A DNA stretch of 64,000 nucleotides from Rusavskia elegans (lineage: Eukaryota; Ascomycota; Lecanoromycetes; Teloschistales; Teloschistaceae): the NCBI GenBank assembly GCA_011316305.1, contig SAUG01000115.1, positions 1-64,000 of the forward strand, written 5' to 3'. Shown one piece after another: positions 32,973 through 45,714 of the stretch. Under the pieces are notes generated by a model. The model made no database searches, was not told the DNA's origin, and was given only the letters and a program-made list of their open reading frames with translations. The stretch's first letter is position 1; each line of letters begins with the position of its first letter. A program made the translations under genes and the position numbers.

Positions 32973-34612
32973 GAATAGGTTCGAATCCATACAGCTGGAA
33001 GGTCAGGCACGTGCGGATGGATTAGGAATATACGTGATCCCCAAAAGGTCCCCAAGAAATGCATTGTGGGTTATCCCATTTCTCCACATCCTGTTCCTCT
33101 CAACGTTATGCTAGTGACACATCATAATAGCGTCTTCCCTTGCTGCACATGTTTGTAGTGAGCTTCGCTATACACTTGTGTAGATGATTGTTTTATATTG
33201 CGCCTATAATAATTGCTAGTGACCATCGGTGAGCCTTTGCGATTGGCGCCATTGGAATCTTTCATCGCTAGATGATTGCCGCTTCCGTCTGATATACAAC
33301 CCGGCGAATATTGTTTGTGACTGGTGTCACCTTGATTGATTGATTAGGTCATAATTTCTCTTGTCATTGATGCAAACCTCTGAAGGTGAGGAGTCAGAAT
33401 ATGATACCCCCTAGAACCAAAAATGATTGCAATGAAGGGCTTACAATAGCTACCAGAACAAGCCCCTGAATGCGACTTTGAAAGGACCGCTCTGCACCAT
33501 TGTAATGGATACTCCACGATCTATATACCAGTACTGATTCTTTACTTAGAGCGGCTGTCTCTTGCTATCTGCAAATATTGTGGTGCAACAGGTACTGGTT
33601 ATCGTACGCCCCGGGGGGTGTCATTTCCTCACTCATAGCATTCGACCTGACTAAGCCAAGGCTGCTGTTCAACCAATCAAAGCGCTTAGGCCTTCTGGCT
33701 CTTGGCGCCCTTGAGATTAGTGGCCTTGGCAAGGGGCCTTACTTAATGCCATCGCAAAACCGCACTCACCTAGTTTCTCATCGATTAATGCTCCACTGTC
33801 GCGAGTGCACAGTGATACTGTGTAAGGGAATAGAATTGATGACGATATGTGAGATCTGTGTGCAGGCGGAAGGATATAGGGCCGGCCAGGCCTAGGGTTA
33901 GCCCTATATCACGTATGACCGTAACCTCTACACAAAGATGTCCTTAGCGGTGTTCTTGACACAAAACGCTGCACCGAACGATCGCTGCAATTCATTCGAG
34001 TGTAACTTATCGGATGGGCCTGTGTGTGAAGATGACCTGCCTCTTCGGATTGTCCCCATCCTCGAATTGGGACTGGCTTCGAAGGATTTCACAATCTGGA
34101 TACCCCTCTTGTACATCAATGTATGATGCATGCATCCATCCTTCGTCTTCACCCCATTTCGCCGTGGTCTTGTCGATCGGCTTGCTAAGTCGAGTACAAC
34201 CCCTCGTTTCACCTACCTTGATGCCTGCTTTTCTTGCCAGCTGCTTGCTGTAGGAGCGCTCACCAAGCCACAACCCCTTCAAAATGCTGCAGGGAACACA
34301 CTCTGCCGCTCGAACACCCTCTTCCATTTGTCACCATGTGATGGGATCTTGCCACCGTCAAGTCTATGCATGTGGCAGCCCGCCCAAGTGATAGGCGTGA
34401 TAAATGGTAATGCTGGCCAGTGATCAACTGGCGTGCGCCTTTTGGCCTGGCGGCAAAATCCTTCAAGGCGTGCATGTGCATTAGCTCCACCATCTATTGA
34501 CATGTCTCTCCATCATGCTTTCCTTTATCTATTGGAAAGATTGCTTCCGTCCGTCTGTTTCCCTGTCTATACCATACATCAAGGTTTTCTCGCTAGACTT
34601 TCGATTGCAGTC
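32973..34612. other. Intergenic, nothing recognised
   Basis: About 1.6 kb including the P450 promoter. No gene is supportable; frames here are short and overlapping. Confidence 0.5.
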
Positions 34613-36482
34613 ATGGGCTTTTTGGAGCCTTCACTTCAGAATCTTGCCCTTGCCGGTAGCATGCTGCTGATTTATGTCGTGGGTCTTTACGTCTATCGCG
34701 CCTTCTTCGATCCCCTATCGCACATCCCAGGCCCCAAGCTTGCTGCAGCAACTTTGTGGTATGAATTTTACTATGATGTGATCAAGAAGGGCCGATATAC
34801 CTGGGTGATTGGTGAAATGCACAAAAAATATGGTGGGTCATGTTTCAGCTGCTCGACCTAGTAGCAACCACTGCCCCGGAGTGAACGCCATGAGTGGCCT
34901 TGGTGGCAACTCCAAGAAAGAGCACATTCACATCAGTTGCAGCCTCCAGAGGTATCGGCAGTTGCCGCCTCTCGAAATATCGACAATCAGCCCGATCTGT
35001 GGAAAGCTGATGTGTTGCAGGTCCCGTTGTAAGGATCAACCCCTACGAGATCCACATCCACGACCCTGAGTTCATCGATGAAGTCTACCCTGGCTCATCG
35101 GTCAGAAGGACGGAGAAGTATGAATGGGCAATGAGGATGTTTGGTGTTAGATTCACTTTCTTCGCCACAATTGACCATGATCTCCATCGATTGAAGCGGA
35201 ATAACTTCGCTCCCTATCTGTCCAAGGCTTCTCTGCAAAAGCTAGAGCCCGGCATACAGTCTGTTATCGATCATATGGTGTTCAAACTGCGCGAGATCCA
35301 AGGTACTGGGAAAGTATTCAACCTCCTAGATCTATTTGGTTGCTTGACTGGTCAGTAATTACCCCAGCATTTTACCTCAGGGCGCCTGGGTTTCAGGCGT
35401 TGCAAGACTTGTTCCAATTTTTCTCATGATTCGATGAGAACTGCTGACTCCGAAATCTAATCAGGCGACGTCATTGGTCAATATGCGTTCGCTCAACCGT
35501 ACGGTCTTCTAAACGGGCCGGACTTCTCCCCGCACTGGCACAAGCTCATGATGGATGTTTCGATGAATGGCCATCTACTAAAACAATTTGGGTTCCTGAT
35601 GCCACTGATGAAGGCAATGCCAATCTGGCTGGTGAAGCTCACTTCGCCCGGCACAATGGCCTTGATCGGGTTCCAGAGGGTAATCGCACCCGACTGGTCT
35701 GGAGTTGACGACATTTGCTTACCCAGTAATAGATGTTTCGGGACCAAATTATCCAGACCAAAAAGGACATCGAAGAAGGTCGCAAACCTGAAGGCCAACC
35801 CAACATCTTCTACGATGTCCTCACCAACCCCAAAGTTGGTCTTCAGGAGCGCGATGATGATTACCTACAGGACGAAGCCCAGTCTATTGTAGGAGCTGGG
35901 ACCGTTACAACCGGCCACATCCTCGCAACGCTTCATTTCTACATCATCAACGACTCAGAAGTTGCAGCGAAACTCCAAGCTGAGCTGGGTAGCCTCATGG
36001 CTTCGAACCCAGCACCCAAGTGGTCGCAACTCGAACAGCTACCCTATCTTAGCGCCATTATCACCGAAGGCCTGCGTATCGGCTACGGTGTATCCGGTCG
36101 GGTACAACGTGTTTTCCCTGATACAGTCCTTCACCACTCCGGCTACGCCATTCCAACCATGACGCCCGTCAGTATGAGCGCTTTACTTGTCCATGACGAC
36201 CCAGCTATTTTCCCAGACCCACGCACTTTCAGACCTGAGCGCTTCTTGGAGCAGCCTGAGTTAAGAAAGTACATCATCTCGTTCAGCAGGGGCAGCAGAC
36301 AGTGTGTAGGCTTGAACATGGCGTACGCCGAATTCTACCTAGGTCTGGCCGCTGTGTGGGCGCCCGGAAGGTTTCAGTGGGAGTTGTTCGAAACGGATGT
36401 TAGCGATGTGGAGACGGTCCATGACTTTCTAAATACGAGTCCGAGGTTGGATAGCAAGGGCATCCGAGTGACCGTCAATTGA
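34613..36482 (+). CDS. Cytochrome P450 monooxygenase, 504 aa
   Basis: Four exons: 34613-34832, 35021-35350, 35465-35679 and 35733-36482. The introns (188, 114 and 53 nt) are GT..AG and phase is consistent over 1515 nt. An N-terminal membrane anchor (about 11-29) is followed by SHIPGPKLAA (proline hinge). The I-helix reads VGAGTVTTGH (about 307-316). ExxR is EGLR (about 366), PERF is present, and the heme loop FSRGSRQCVG puts the Cys ligand at about 445. The sequence resembles the trichodiene-oxygenase-like/CYP58 group often found in secondary metabolism, but no terpene synthase or other pathway gene is beside it. The acidic residue usual in AGT[DE]TT is Val here. The substrate is unknown. Exon 3 to 4 splicing (TAATAG acceptor) is the least certain junction. 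Confidence 0.88.
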
Positions 36483-39066
36483 AAGCGTGCAGAAGCAAGG
36501 AAGGCACACACGTTACGATATAACTATGAGTACCGGGAGCGCTATTCGACAGTAGGAGGTTTCGATCGTGCCGCTATCTTCATCGTGTTGCGCCTTGCCT
36601 AGCAGTCCTGAAATACGTCACAAAAGTCGATTGAGAGAACTTGCCAACATGTCTTCATCCTAATCATCTCGATCTTCATAGTCATCGATATCGATATTTC
36701 GACAACCCTGAGTGTAGCTGGCGCCGAGTCTACAACCACTCACAACCTCAAAAAGCCGTTGGGTTCAACAAGATAGGAACGGTCACTGACACCCCATTCC
36801 TTATCATTGATTTGTAATAAGTATAGCCACAACGATCAACGCTGTAACTCACGTTCGCCAAGTTTGTATTTTACTTTAGCAACAGCATGATCTGGTTCAT
36901 TATGATAAGATGGCAAGGATGGCTCGCAGGCTCACAGGAGAAATCCCTACAGAGGTCCAGTAATGATATCGTCGAAAAATGCTCTTCATTCCGCTGCCAT
37001 TAACGGAAGTTCGACGAAGATAGAGTCTCTTGTGTTCTACGATATCTCCCAACATCCTGGCCCGGAGCATGATACTCCTTTCTCGATGGTAACGACCGCA
37101 GGAGCCTACTATTATGGTCCCTTTGGTAAGTACTGGTGGCGTGCCTTCAGCTCCAAAAACATTGCGACATGAGTCACCATGGAAGAAAATCACGTCGTGA
37201 ATTTATTTCAATGGTACGCTAGTGACACACCATATGAATGGCTCAAGGCCGACTCCAATTCTTGCCCTCGACTTGTTGTTCACCTTTGCTACCTGTTTCC
37301 ACCATGAATCATCAAGGTTGCGTTCAGAATGTCTCAACCATTAGCACCGGATCCCACCGCATGAGTCACATGGGCTCTACGATGCGACGAAGAATCATCT
37401 GCAGGATTCCTTCTCATGAGTCTAGCAACGGAATTGCGACATCAAATCTCTTCCGTGGTTTTTGGCTGCCAAAATGCATCCTCTGTGCGAACAACCTGGT
37501 GCCCTCGCAGCCCGTAAGGATACATGAATCTCCTGCTCTCCAACCAATTCATCTCTAACGACGCTCGAGAATTTTTGAATCGACGAACTTTGAATCGTCA
37601 GACAGGTTTGACGATGGTAATCTTAACTTCAACATATGTTGGCCGGACTCCTCCATACTTTGATGATGACTCTGAGTGATTGAAACAGCAACAGCCATAT
37701 AGAGGGATTCCTCAAAGCGTTGATGAACCAGCAAGAGGCCATCGATCCAAGAGGACGGTTTCAGAGCCAGAGCATGGGCTGGCAGATTACGACAGGGTCA
37801 CTGCATTGCGCATAGTCGCTCCGTTCTGGGTCTGTACTGCTTGTCGAGATGCGTAAAGGAGGTCCACGCAAGCACAAATATCCAAATAAATCATCGGGAC
37901 CACTTGGACTGCCGCGTGACTGCTAGTCGCAGGCCGCGAGAGACTTTAATCCGGAGACCTTGAAAGCGCCTGACTTCCGGCATCGGCAACGGTTTGGGAG
38001 TACCAGCTGGATCCAGGATACATTTTAGATCAAGATTTATTACTTGTCCTCAGAATCTTACCTAGCATGACTTCTTATTACATCGTATGTCCTCAGTCTT
38101 CAACGGCCAAACCCAATCAACCTGACCTGGAAACTCATGCCCTCCTTTAGATATAAGGCAGTGAACATCTGGAAGCAGCGTGACTGACGGAAGACGCCCT
38201 TCTACTTGCCATGGAGGATAGTAGCTTGATCGCGTGGCTCATTGAAAAAGAAAAGAAGAAAGTTCGCATGAGTAGCACATACAATAACCACCAAATCGAA
38301 CCCCTGAATACGACTTTCTAGCCTACTCGCAATTGAAATCAAGTATGCCGGCGATGAAGGCATTACCCCGCAAATGCAATCATCTTCCCTGTGGATGCAG
38401 TCTCACCAGTAGTGGGTACTCCAGCTTCTAAAAATGCCCCGAAACAGTAAGATCTGTCACTAGCGCATCCGGAGATCAACCGATGGTGAGATCTGCCCCT
38501 CGTGCTAAGACGAACGAGAAGGTCCGATGCGCTCAACGATTTCCCACGTCTCTATAAGCTTGTCGCACTTCGGCATGGCGGATGGTACCTGCTTACAGAG
38601 CTAGCCAAGCTGCTAATGCACTCCATGCCCCAGATGAGCTGATAGGCTGGACTTTCAGCTTTCTGTTGCCTCTGGCGGGAGATAGATCGGCCTTCGGGAA
38701 AACGACTTGTCGGACCGAAGGTGGCTTTCGCTGACAAAACTTCCCCATGCACAACCTCATCGCATCATCGTCTCGGCGCGGTACGACGCTTGGAGTGGCC
38801 CTGCCGCTGCCTCATGCAGGATTGACGCTCAAATGAATGGCCGAGGATATATGAAGGATGTTACGATTACAATTGGGGAAGGTGGGGATTAGTGACAGAA
38901 GGTAACGGAAGGTGGGCCTTGTATATTCAGAGCATATAAGCACCGTCTCATCCCCTTTCGTCCTTCTCTTTACTAAGTATCCTCGAATTAAGCACCAAAA
39001 CTACATTGCCTGAGTCCAATTGCAACTCTCACGCTTCAAAGTCTCCTCAAAACAATCTCCATCACC
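36483..39066. other. Intergenic, nothing recognised
   Basis: A 2.6 kb gene-free stretch with only short overlapping frames. The last ~150 bp (CCTCGAATTAAGCACC..ACAATCTCCATCACC) look like a fungal 5' leader for the next gene. Confidence 0.5.
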
Positions 39067-40065
39067 ATGGCCCCACTCAAGAACGTGACCGTCGTTGGAG
39101 TATTACTCCCTACATGTTGCACCTGTGACTTTTGCTCATCTAGTCATAGGCATCAGGAAACGTTGGCAAACCCACCGTCGACGCTCTCCTCAAAGCTGGC
39201 TTCAATGTTACAGCCTTAACCCGCAAAAGCTCATCCGCAACATTTCCGAGCGAAGTGAAGGTCCAGTCCGTCGACGATGGCTACCCCTCCGATCAATTAA
39301 TCGCCGTCCTCAAGGGCCAAGATGCCGTCATCAACCTTTTGCCTCCTATTTCTGTCGAACAGCACAATTCCATTGCCGACGCTGCTGCCGAAGCGGGTGT
39401 CAAGCGTTTCATTCCCTCCGAATTCGGCAGCGACACTACGAGTCCCAAGATCGTGGAGTTGGTCCCTATGTTTGGAAACAAGACTGCCATTACCAAGTAT
39501 CTAAAGACCAAGGAATCGTCTGGCCTCTCTTGGACTGCTGTCGTCAACGGTGCCTTCTTTGACTGGTAAGGTCCCGCACTGCATCAAAAACAGCCTCGAC
39601 TGACTTCCGTGGATCAGGGGTCTGCATTCAGGCTTCCTGGGGTTCGATCTCAAAACTAACACGGCCACGATCTTCGATGACGGCGAAGCTGCACTCAACG
39701 CTACCAACCTCTCCGACGTCGCACAAAGCATTGTTGCCATTCTCTCCAAACCCGAAGAGACCGCCAACAAGTTCGTCTTCATCCAAAACATCAAGACAAC
39801 CCAAAACCAAGTTCTCGCCGCACTTGAAAAATCAACGGGCAAGAAATGGACTGTCAAAAACCGAAGCGCCGCCGAGGCGAGGCAGACCGGAGGCCAGAAG
39901 CTAGGTCAAGGTGATATGAGCGGCATACCGGACTTGATTGTCGGAGGTATTTATAGTGGTGAACCTGCGGCGGATTATGCCACAACCAGAGGATTGAGCA
40001 ATGACTTGCTGGGCTTGAAGGAATATCCCCTTCAGCAACTGATCGACCAAGCCATCAAGGCCTAG
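39067..40065 (+). CDS. NmrA-like / isoflavone-reductase-like NAD(P)-binding protein, 298 aa
   Basis: Exons are 39067-39099, 39150-39565 and 39618-40065. The introns of 50 and 52 nt are GT..AG, and the total is 897 nt. The first splice rebuilds the dinucleotide-binding loop VTVVGASGNVGK (residues 7-18). GVKRFIPSEFGSDTTSP and NGAFFDWGL are typical of the isoflavone reductase/PCBER-like subgroup of NmrA atypical short-chain dehydrogenases. The lysine usual in the active site lies around FGNKTAITKYL. These cytosolic proteins reduce aromatic substrates or act as redox sensors; which applies here cannot be told. The leader is CA-rich and the start context ATCACCATGG is good. Confidence 0.9.
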
Positions 40066-40514
40066 CAGAAAAAAGGGCGGCCCTAGGGATCGGTAGCTGC
40101 ATCTGCTATGAAGCGAAGACTTGTCTCGGTAGGCCCTTGACCAATTCATAACTTAGGGCTAAGGCCCACCGCTTCCTTCTTTACTTGCACTCTTTTGCCG
40201 CTTTCCAGACGCTGCCGCGTGTTCGGTTTTGCCTACATATGTGTGAGGCATCTCAGCGATTTCGTCCTTGTTCGTCCATATGTGCTTCTAACGCACCGTC
40301 AGCGTATATACACCACCGACTCAACCGGACACAGATAGGCATTGGCGAACCAGCTCAACTTTGATGGTCAAATGCTTATCCTCAAGAGAGTCCGCTCGAC
40401 CCGGCAAAGCTCTTGACGTATTAGTTATCACGTTGCCCTCGCGCTCAGTACACGTATAGCTGCATCGCGTTGCCATACCATCCATCTCGTGGGCTTTCCC
40501 GTTTCACAGTGGCC
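40066..40514. other. Short convergent intergenic region
   Basis: This 449 bp stretch lies between the 3' ends of the NmrA-like and GNAT genes. Nothing else is recognised. Confidence 0.5.
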
Positions 40515-41399
40515 TCATTTCACTGCCTTCACTCTTCTCCACATGCCCACATGCTCAATTCCTTCTTCCCACCACACTCCCAGCCCCTCATCAACCTTGA
40601 ACCCCATCTTCACCCACCACCCTTGCACATCCTTCTGCGCATGCGACAGCACCAATCCCTTCCACAGCGGTGTATTGCCCACCTCCTCGCTCCACTGCGG
40701 AGACAGCTCAGCAGCATGCGTCTCCGCCCAAGCCAACGACTCCTCTATCAATCTCTTCGCAATACCCCTGCCCCGATTCTCCGCCAGCGTCGCCATCCGT
40801 CCAATCTTAATATATGGCTCTCGCCCATCCCACATCTTCGTAGCACCATGATATGGCTCCGACATCCGTCCATCCCTCCCCTCTTCCTCATCGTTTAGAT
40901 CCACATGCTCCTTCTCCATGACTACAACCTCCTTTCCCTCCCCCTTCTCCTCCCCCTCCTCCTCATTTGTAGTAGAAACAGGGACTAACCGCAGCGTCGC
41001 GACCGGCTGGTCGCCGTCAAACGCAATCCAATGCCAGCTTCGAGCGTCGTCGGCGTCGATTTCTCCGGCGAGAGAACAATGTTGTTCGGTGACGAAGACG
41101 GGGATCCGGACGCGGAGGGCTGAGAGGAACGAGGCGGGGATATTGGGGGGAGGTTTTGAGGGGTTGGTGTTGGGAAGGGTGAGGGAGGAGAGGAGGGAAG
41201 GAGGGAGGGAGAGGGCGGAGGGACCGGGTGGGGGGAGGTGGGTTATTGTTATGCGGGATGGTGGAGGAGGCATTGGTGAGAGAGGGAGTTGAGGGGATAA
41301 GCTGTGGGTTAAACCCAACGATCCGTCTCCTTGGTCTTGATGAGGATCGATTGTTATCGCCGATGATCCCGGCGTTTCTTCGGTTAAGCTAAGCTCCAT
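40515..41399 (-). CDS. GNAT-family N-acetyltransferase, 294 aa
   Basis: A single exon. An N-terminal Ser/Pro-rich tail of about 50 residues precedes the GNAT fold: LRVRIPVFVTEQHCSL (about 95-110), WHWIAFDGDQPVATLRLVP (about 122-140), then the acetyl-CoA pyrophosphate loop ENRGRGIAKRLIEESL (about 207-222; Q/RxxGxG/A). The arrangement resembles the ElaA-like/YjcF-type acetyltransferases of fungi. A charged low-complexity insert (Glu/Lys-rich, about 143-175) splits the domain between strands. The C-terminal GWWVKMGFKV..GLGVWWEEGIEHVGM fits the final strands. The acceptor substrate is unknown. Confidence 0.88.
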   Translation of the reverse strand: MELSLTEETPGSSAITIDPHQDQGDGSLGLTHSLSPQLPLSPMPPPPSRITITHLPPPGPSALSLPPSLLSSLTLPNTNPSKPPPNIPASFLSALRVRIPVFVTEQHCSLAGEIDADDARSWHWIAFDGDQPVATLRLVPVSTTNEEEGEEKGEGKEVVVMEKEHVDLNDEEEGRDGRMSEPYHGATKMWDGREPYIKIGRMATLAENRGRGIAKRLIEESLAWAETHAAELSPQWSEEVGNTPLWKGLVLSHAQKDVQGWWVKMGFKVDEGLGVWWEEGIEHVGMWRRVKAVK

Positions 41400-43072
41400 T
41401 TGATAGTCGCAGGGTTTTTGCGGTCAGCGCTGAAAGAAACCCGCACCGGACCCGCACCGGAGTTAACATACAGTGACGTCGAGTGGTCGATTGCATCTGA
41501 GGACAGGGTAAGACGCCGGGTATGTGTATATGAGTGCAAGAAAGATGATACCGCTTTAAGATTCTGAGCAAAGATATAAGTGCTACACTATCTATCCTCG
41601 AATGGCCAGTCAATCAGCTTAAATCCGGCTCTGTTCCAGATTTGCCGTCACGACGAGGTAGAGTCGTCTCTGAACTTCTTCCTTTCGATTGATCCTATCA
41701 CAATTGCAGAGGTCAAATACATGCCGGCGAAGGGAGAAAATGAGTGGTTGATCGTCCGATAGTTTCCCCCATGTCTCCAAGATCACTCCAACCCGTCAAC
41801 CCCGATAACGCCCAATTGTCCGCCTCAATCCATCAAGACAAGCCACGGTAGAATTGTTCCGGCAATGAATCCCACCACTGGTCTGCTCTCTTCTCCAGCT
41901 TCTAAGATTCTCGCACGCATTTGATCAGAGCGCCCTGGACTTTGGTGTCCCCAACATATTCAGTATTTGCCATATGTTTCATACTCGTGATTTGTTCGGC
42001 CAGCATATCGCAGAGGTTGTTTACCGCTTGAGCTCGTATATGATGTTGGGATTCGGAGCGTTGCAGATTTTCTATTGAAATCTCATTCTTAGGACGGTCA
42101 GAAAGCGTCGAAGTCGTTAAAGAGATTCTTGCATCTTTCGCTTGTCCCGACATCGTGGGGAGTATATGAGTAAGAGAGATAGGGCGAAGCTGTCTGCGAA
42201 CCAGCTGCCCTTGATTAAAGGGACCGATTAAGGTTTCGTTTGGCAGTACTTTCGAAATACATTTCATATTGGAAGGACTAATTGAGATCTGGTTTCTGTT
42301 ATGTTGTCAACACACACGAATGGATCTCTTTTCAATGCCTTGAAGACCTGTTGCACCAAGTAGTTCTAGTCAACACTTTTCTAACACCAGCGACCAGAGA
42401 TGTCCCGTCTTTTTTGGCCCCCTTGTAGCCCATGCTCCCCACTGCCTGAATGATTTATATCCAGATATTGAGCGATCTCTGTTCGAATCTACGGTAAAGA
42501 AGATGCATAAATACATCATGTCCGCCGCTAGGGGTCGCCGGTTCAGGGGTTATAAAGCCTAATCTGACTCAGCGGTGACAAGCCTGGTACTTGAATCGGC
42601 CTGTGTGTGTAGCTTCGTTACCTGTCTGGTTCTTAGCTCCAACATCGTTGTCGATGCGATCTCCGGCTTGATACTTGCTTTCGTCGCCGACGAGATTAAT
42701 AACTTCCGGGATTTAGCCCGAGCGTCCATCCTCGACCTCAACTTTGCCATCGGCTGGGACACCATTCTGTTGTTCTGGTCGCTTGAAAATCCGTGGTTGT
42801 GAGCGATGGTATCCCTTCCGCTGCGACTGGTGGATTCCGGTTCAGGGGCTGGGCGGGTATGAGACGACGCCAAATCAGTCAAGAGAGGGATTAGATCAGG
42901 GAGTGAAACCATACAGCATTTTGCATAGCCCACCTGGATCACAAGTCTTTTTCTACTAAAGAATATTGAAGATCGAGTATGGAGATATTGCTCCGTACCG
43001 TCGCTCCAGCAGTCATCCCGTGCGCATCAAACCTCGATGGCAACTTTGATTGATCTCCCACATGTTCGGTGA
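41400..43072. other. Intergenic with two weak hypothetical frames
   Basis: 1.67 kb. Minus-strand frames at 41,902-42,267 (121 codons, ending GALIKCVRES) and 42,559-42,942 (127 codons) are open but have no domain, signal or homology I recognise, and a plus-strand frame overlaps the second. They are not annotated as genes. Confidence 0.45.
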
Positions 43073-44122
43073 TTAGGCAAAGCCCTCCTTTCGAGCAAGC
43101 TCGGCTTGGGCACCGCACCGTCTTCGCCGAATGATACCTTTCGTAGCAAACAACAACTCCCTCAACAACATATAAACATAAAGGAAAAGCAGCACAAGCG
43201 CAATCGCACAGATACACATCAAAGTAGCAACGGAGAACCACAAACTGGCCTCCTGCAAACCAACCCACCGATGTGTACCTCCATCCCCACTGCCGTCCGC
43301 CTGAAGACCCACTTGCATGGCGCCCAGCACCACAGTCAGGATTCCAAAGAAAAATAGAATAGGAGCATAGAAACGTGCGAAGTATTCGCCGTATTGCCGG
43401 TTGATACGATAGAATTGGAAGCGATATAAAAAGACTTTCGCCCAGAGGTTCAGACGTGAAAGACGTAGGGTGCCGTAAGAGGAGTAGCGAGGCGAGACTT
43501 GATCATCCTGGACGTCGCCGAAACCGGTGATGAAGGCATGGAACTGTTCCAGCGTGATGTCGGTGGACGAGGAGGGAAGGAGCCGGTTTTGTTTGGCGAT
43601 GTGTAAGTCCGAGTCGTGCTGGATCAGGTAATAATATGTTCTCATGAAGCCGAGCGCAGCCTTGACGAGGGCGGTCGGGGGCTCACGGTGTACGTTTTGG
43701 GTTGAAGCGGGAGTTGAGAAGAAGAGGAGATGTGTCGTCCAGAACGCATGCGATAGCATGTATGGTGGTACAGGCTTGACGAATACACGATTATCGGTCC
43801 AGGTCAGATGGAGTTCGGGGTTCTCCGTAATGACTATATTGCAGCCCTTAAGGACTTGTTCGTGAAGAGGACTGATGTGCGAGCTTGACTGGGTTGCCAC
43901 GAGCCATAGGTGCGGTGCTAGAGTGTCCAAGTCTGGGGTAAGAAACTCCCGTTCCAGTTGTTGGTAGGTATTGTTTGACCGGAGGAGCGTCCGCGGTTGG
44001 CCGGGGAGACAATGACGTTGTGAACTGTCTGTTCGAATGAGATTGCGAGAACCAGATGCGCCAGGATTGATGATCTTGAGTTGATGATTCAATTGATTCT
44101 CCTCGGAAAAGGGCATCAACAT
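43073..44122 (-). CDS. DUF6601-type fungal membrane protein, 349 aa
   Basis: A single exon from ATG 44122. Characteristic segments are LWLVATQ, ENPELHLTWTDNRVFVKPVP, RTYYYLIQHDSDLHIAKQNRLLP, SPRYSSYGTLRLSRLNLW and RINRQYGEYFARFYAPILFF. After the last come two membrane helices (about 248-268 and 290-318) and a basic tail (KGIIRRRR). This order matches the fungal DUF6601 family, whose function is unknown. No catalytic residues are suggested. It lies tail-to-head upstream of the TDA3-like gene on the same strand, 342 bp apart. Confidence 0.75.
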   Translation of the reverse strand: MLMPFSEENQLNHQLKIINPGASGSRNLIRTDSSQRHCLPGQPRTLLRSNNTYQQLEREFLTPDLDTLAPHLWLVATQSSSHISPLHEQVLKGCNIVITENPELHLTWTDNRVFVKPVPPYMLSHAFWTTHLLFFSTPASTQNVHREPPTALVKAALGFMRTYYYLIQHDSDLHIAKQNRLLPSSSTDITLEQFHAFITGFGDVQDDQVSPRYSSYGTLRLSRLNLWAKVFLYRFQFYRINRQYGEYFARFYAPILFFFGILTVVLGAMQVGLQADGSGDGGTHRWVGLQEASLWFSVATLMCICAIALVLLFLYVYMLLRELLFATKGIIRRRRCGAQAELARKEGFA

Positions 44123-44464
44123 TGTTCAATGACCGTCGGCGGACAATAAATATGGCGGCTTGGATATTGATTGTGAAGAATGCGCTTAGGTTCGAGTCAT
44201 TCTTGTTCTTTGGTCGGTATTTAAGCCAGTTCTATTCCTGTAACATGTCTCTGCACGTATGCGAGTCTCCGAAAGATGGGCGTCTAGAGCAGGGGCGCTG
44301 TTTCAGCCACCACAGCAACGTTTCAGAGGGTTGCAAACCTCCAATCTTGCACGGTTGTCTGCAGCGTTCCTTAGACCCCTCTGGCGATCCGTGTATGGAA
44401 ATGATCAGCTCTATTGGTTAGCTAGCCTGGGCCTTGATACACAGTAAATGGACTAGGCTGCAAT
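44123..44464. other. Intergenic, nothing recognised
   Basis: A 342 bp spacer between two minus-strand genes; it probably contains the promoter of the DUF6601-type gene. Confidence 0.5.
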
Positions 44465-45714
44465 TCAGAGCATCAATCTTGGATCCAAGCTGGATACATC
44501 TGCACTGCTGGTTCTGCCATCAAGGATCATTTCGCTTATAACCTTTCCCGTGCCTGGCCCATTGGAAATGCCCCATGAATCGTGGCCTGATGCTAGCCAA
44601 AGAGACTTGACGCCTGTCGGTCCAACCAAGGGTCCGATATCACGAGCCCGTCCGACCACGAAAGGCCGATAACATGCCTGTCTCGTAATTACCTCGCCTT
44701 CCCGAAACGCTGCCGAAATACTACTGACGTCTTCGTAGATGCGATCGCAAACCTTGGGATTGACGTCAACCAAGTCTGTAGTCTCTGGCAACGGAATATC
44801 TTGGTCACTCGGACCACAGGAGTATATGGTGCCGTCGGGGCGAGAGTATATCTCGGGTGGTATCCGTTTCTGGGGTATCTTGGGATGAAGCTCTGGGAAT
44901 AAGACGTACGCTGATACAGGCTTCCGTGGGCGAACAACAATGCTATGATTTCTCGACTCCTTTATAGGAGCTTCTGGCAAGAGTTTCTTTGTCCAAGGAC
45001 CCGCGGCAACCACGACGTCTGAGGCATTTACCTCAATAAGATCGGGCGTCTCTTTCGACCTGTAGCTCACAGACCTGATTTGACCCCCATCATTGTTGTA
45101 ATTTAGGCTGATTACGGAGCCTATAACGAATCGAGCTCCTTGTTCTCTGGCCACGTCGGCGATACTGTTGGTGAATGAATGTGGGTGCACTTGGGCAGTG
45201 TTCTCTGGACGGCCGAGCTCGGTGTAAGATGTGATCTTGTCCGGCGTGATCCAGTCGAGCTCTGGAGGATAACGCTTGTTCGACGGGCTCGAGACAACGT
45301 GAGAGTGGAAATGCGAATGGTTCTCGGCGGTGGCCGCATGGCCGACCGCCTCACCCATTGCATCCACATCGGCGCAGAAGACATGACGGAAGCCCCACTT
45401 CTGGATGCCGCCGTGCTTTTCCGCCAGTTCGCAATGGAGACGGTAGCTTAGAGGGGCTATACACGATGGATCTGCCCATGTGGCAATGACACCGCCTGCT
45501 TTGCCAGATGCACCACCTCCGATGCTGCTGGCTTCTAGGACTGTCACTGTGTAAGACTTCCGATCGTAGCAAGGGCGAGAGGTGAGAAAGTAGGCGATGC
45601 AGGAACCGACGACACCTCCACCTGGCTTTGTTAAGTATGTCACTCTTGCGAGCAGCGTTCGATAGCAACCTTACCAATAATGACTATGTGTTTGTCTTCT
45701 GGCACTGAGGCCAT
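44465..45714 (-). CDS. TDA3: FAD-dependent oxidoreductase (DAO family, TDA3-like), 398 aa
   Basis: Exon 1 is 45675-45714 and exon 2 is 44465-45621. The 53-nt intron sits inside the dinucleotide-binding motif, rebuilding HIVIIGGGVVGSCIAYFL. Next comes LLEASSIGGGASGKAGGVIA-type sequence and the DAO-fold VVAAGPWTKKLLPEAPI. The C-terminal SLWLASGHDSWGISNGPGTGK is typical for FAD binding in the TDA3 group. Yeast Tda3 is a late-endosomal putative oxidoreductase linked to cargo trafficking. DAO relatives also include fructosyl-amino-acid oxidases, but this sequence follows the TDA3 pattern. It is transcribed away from the receptor-kinase fusion gene 1.7 kb to the right. Confidence 0.87.

Noticed and set aside
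42559..42942. Minus-strand frame of 127 codons.
   Set aside because: It is overlapped by an equally open plus-strand frame, with no signal, domain or splice support.
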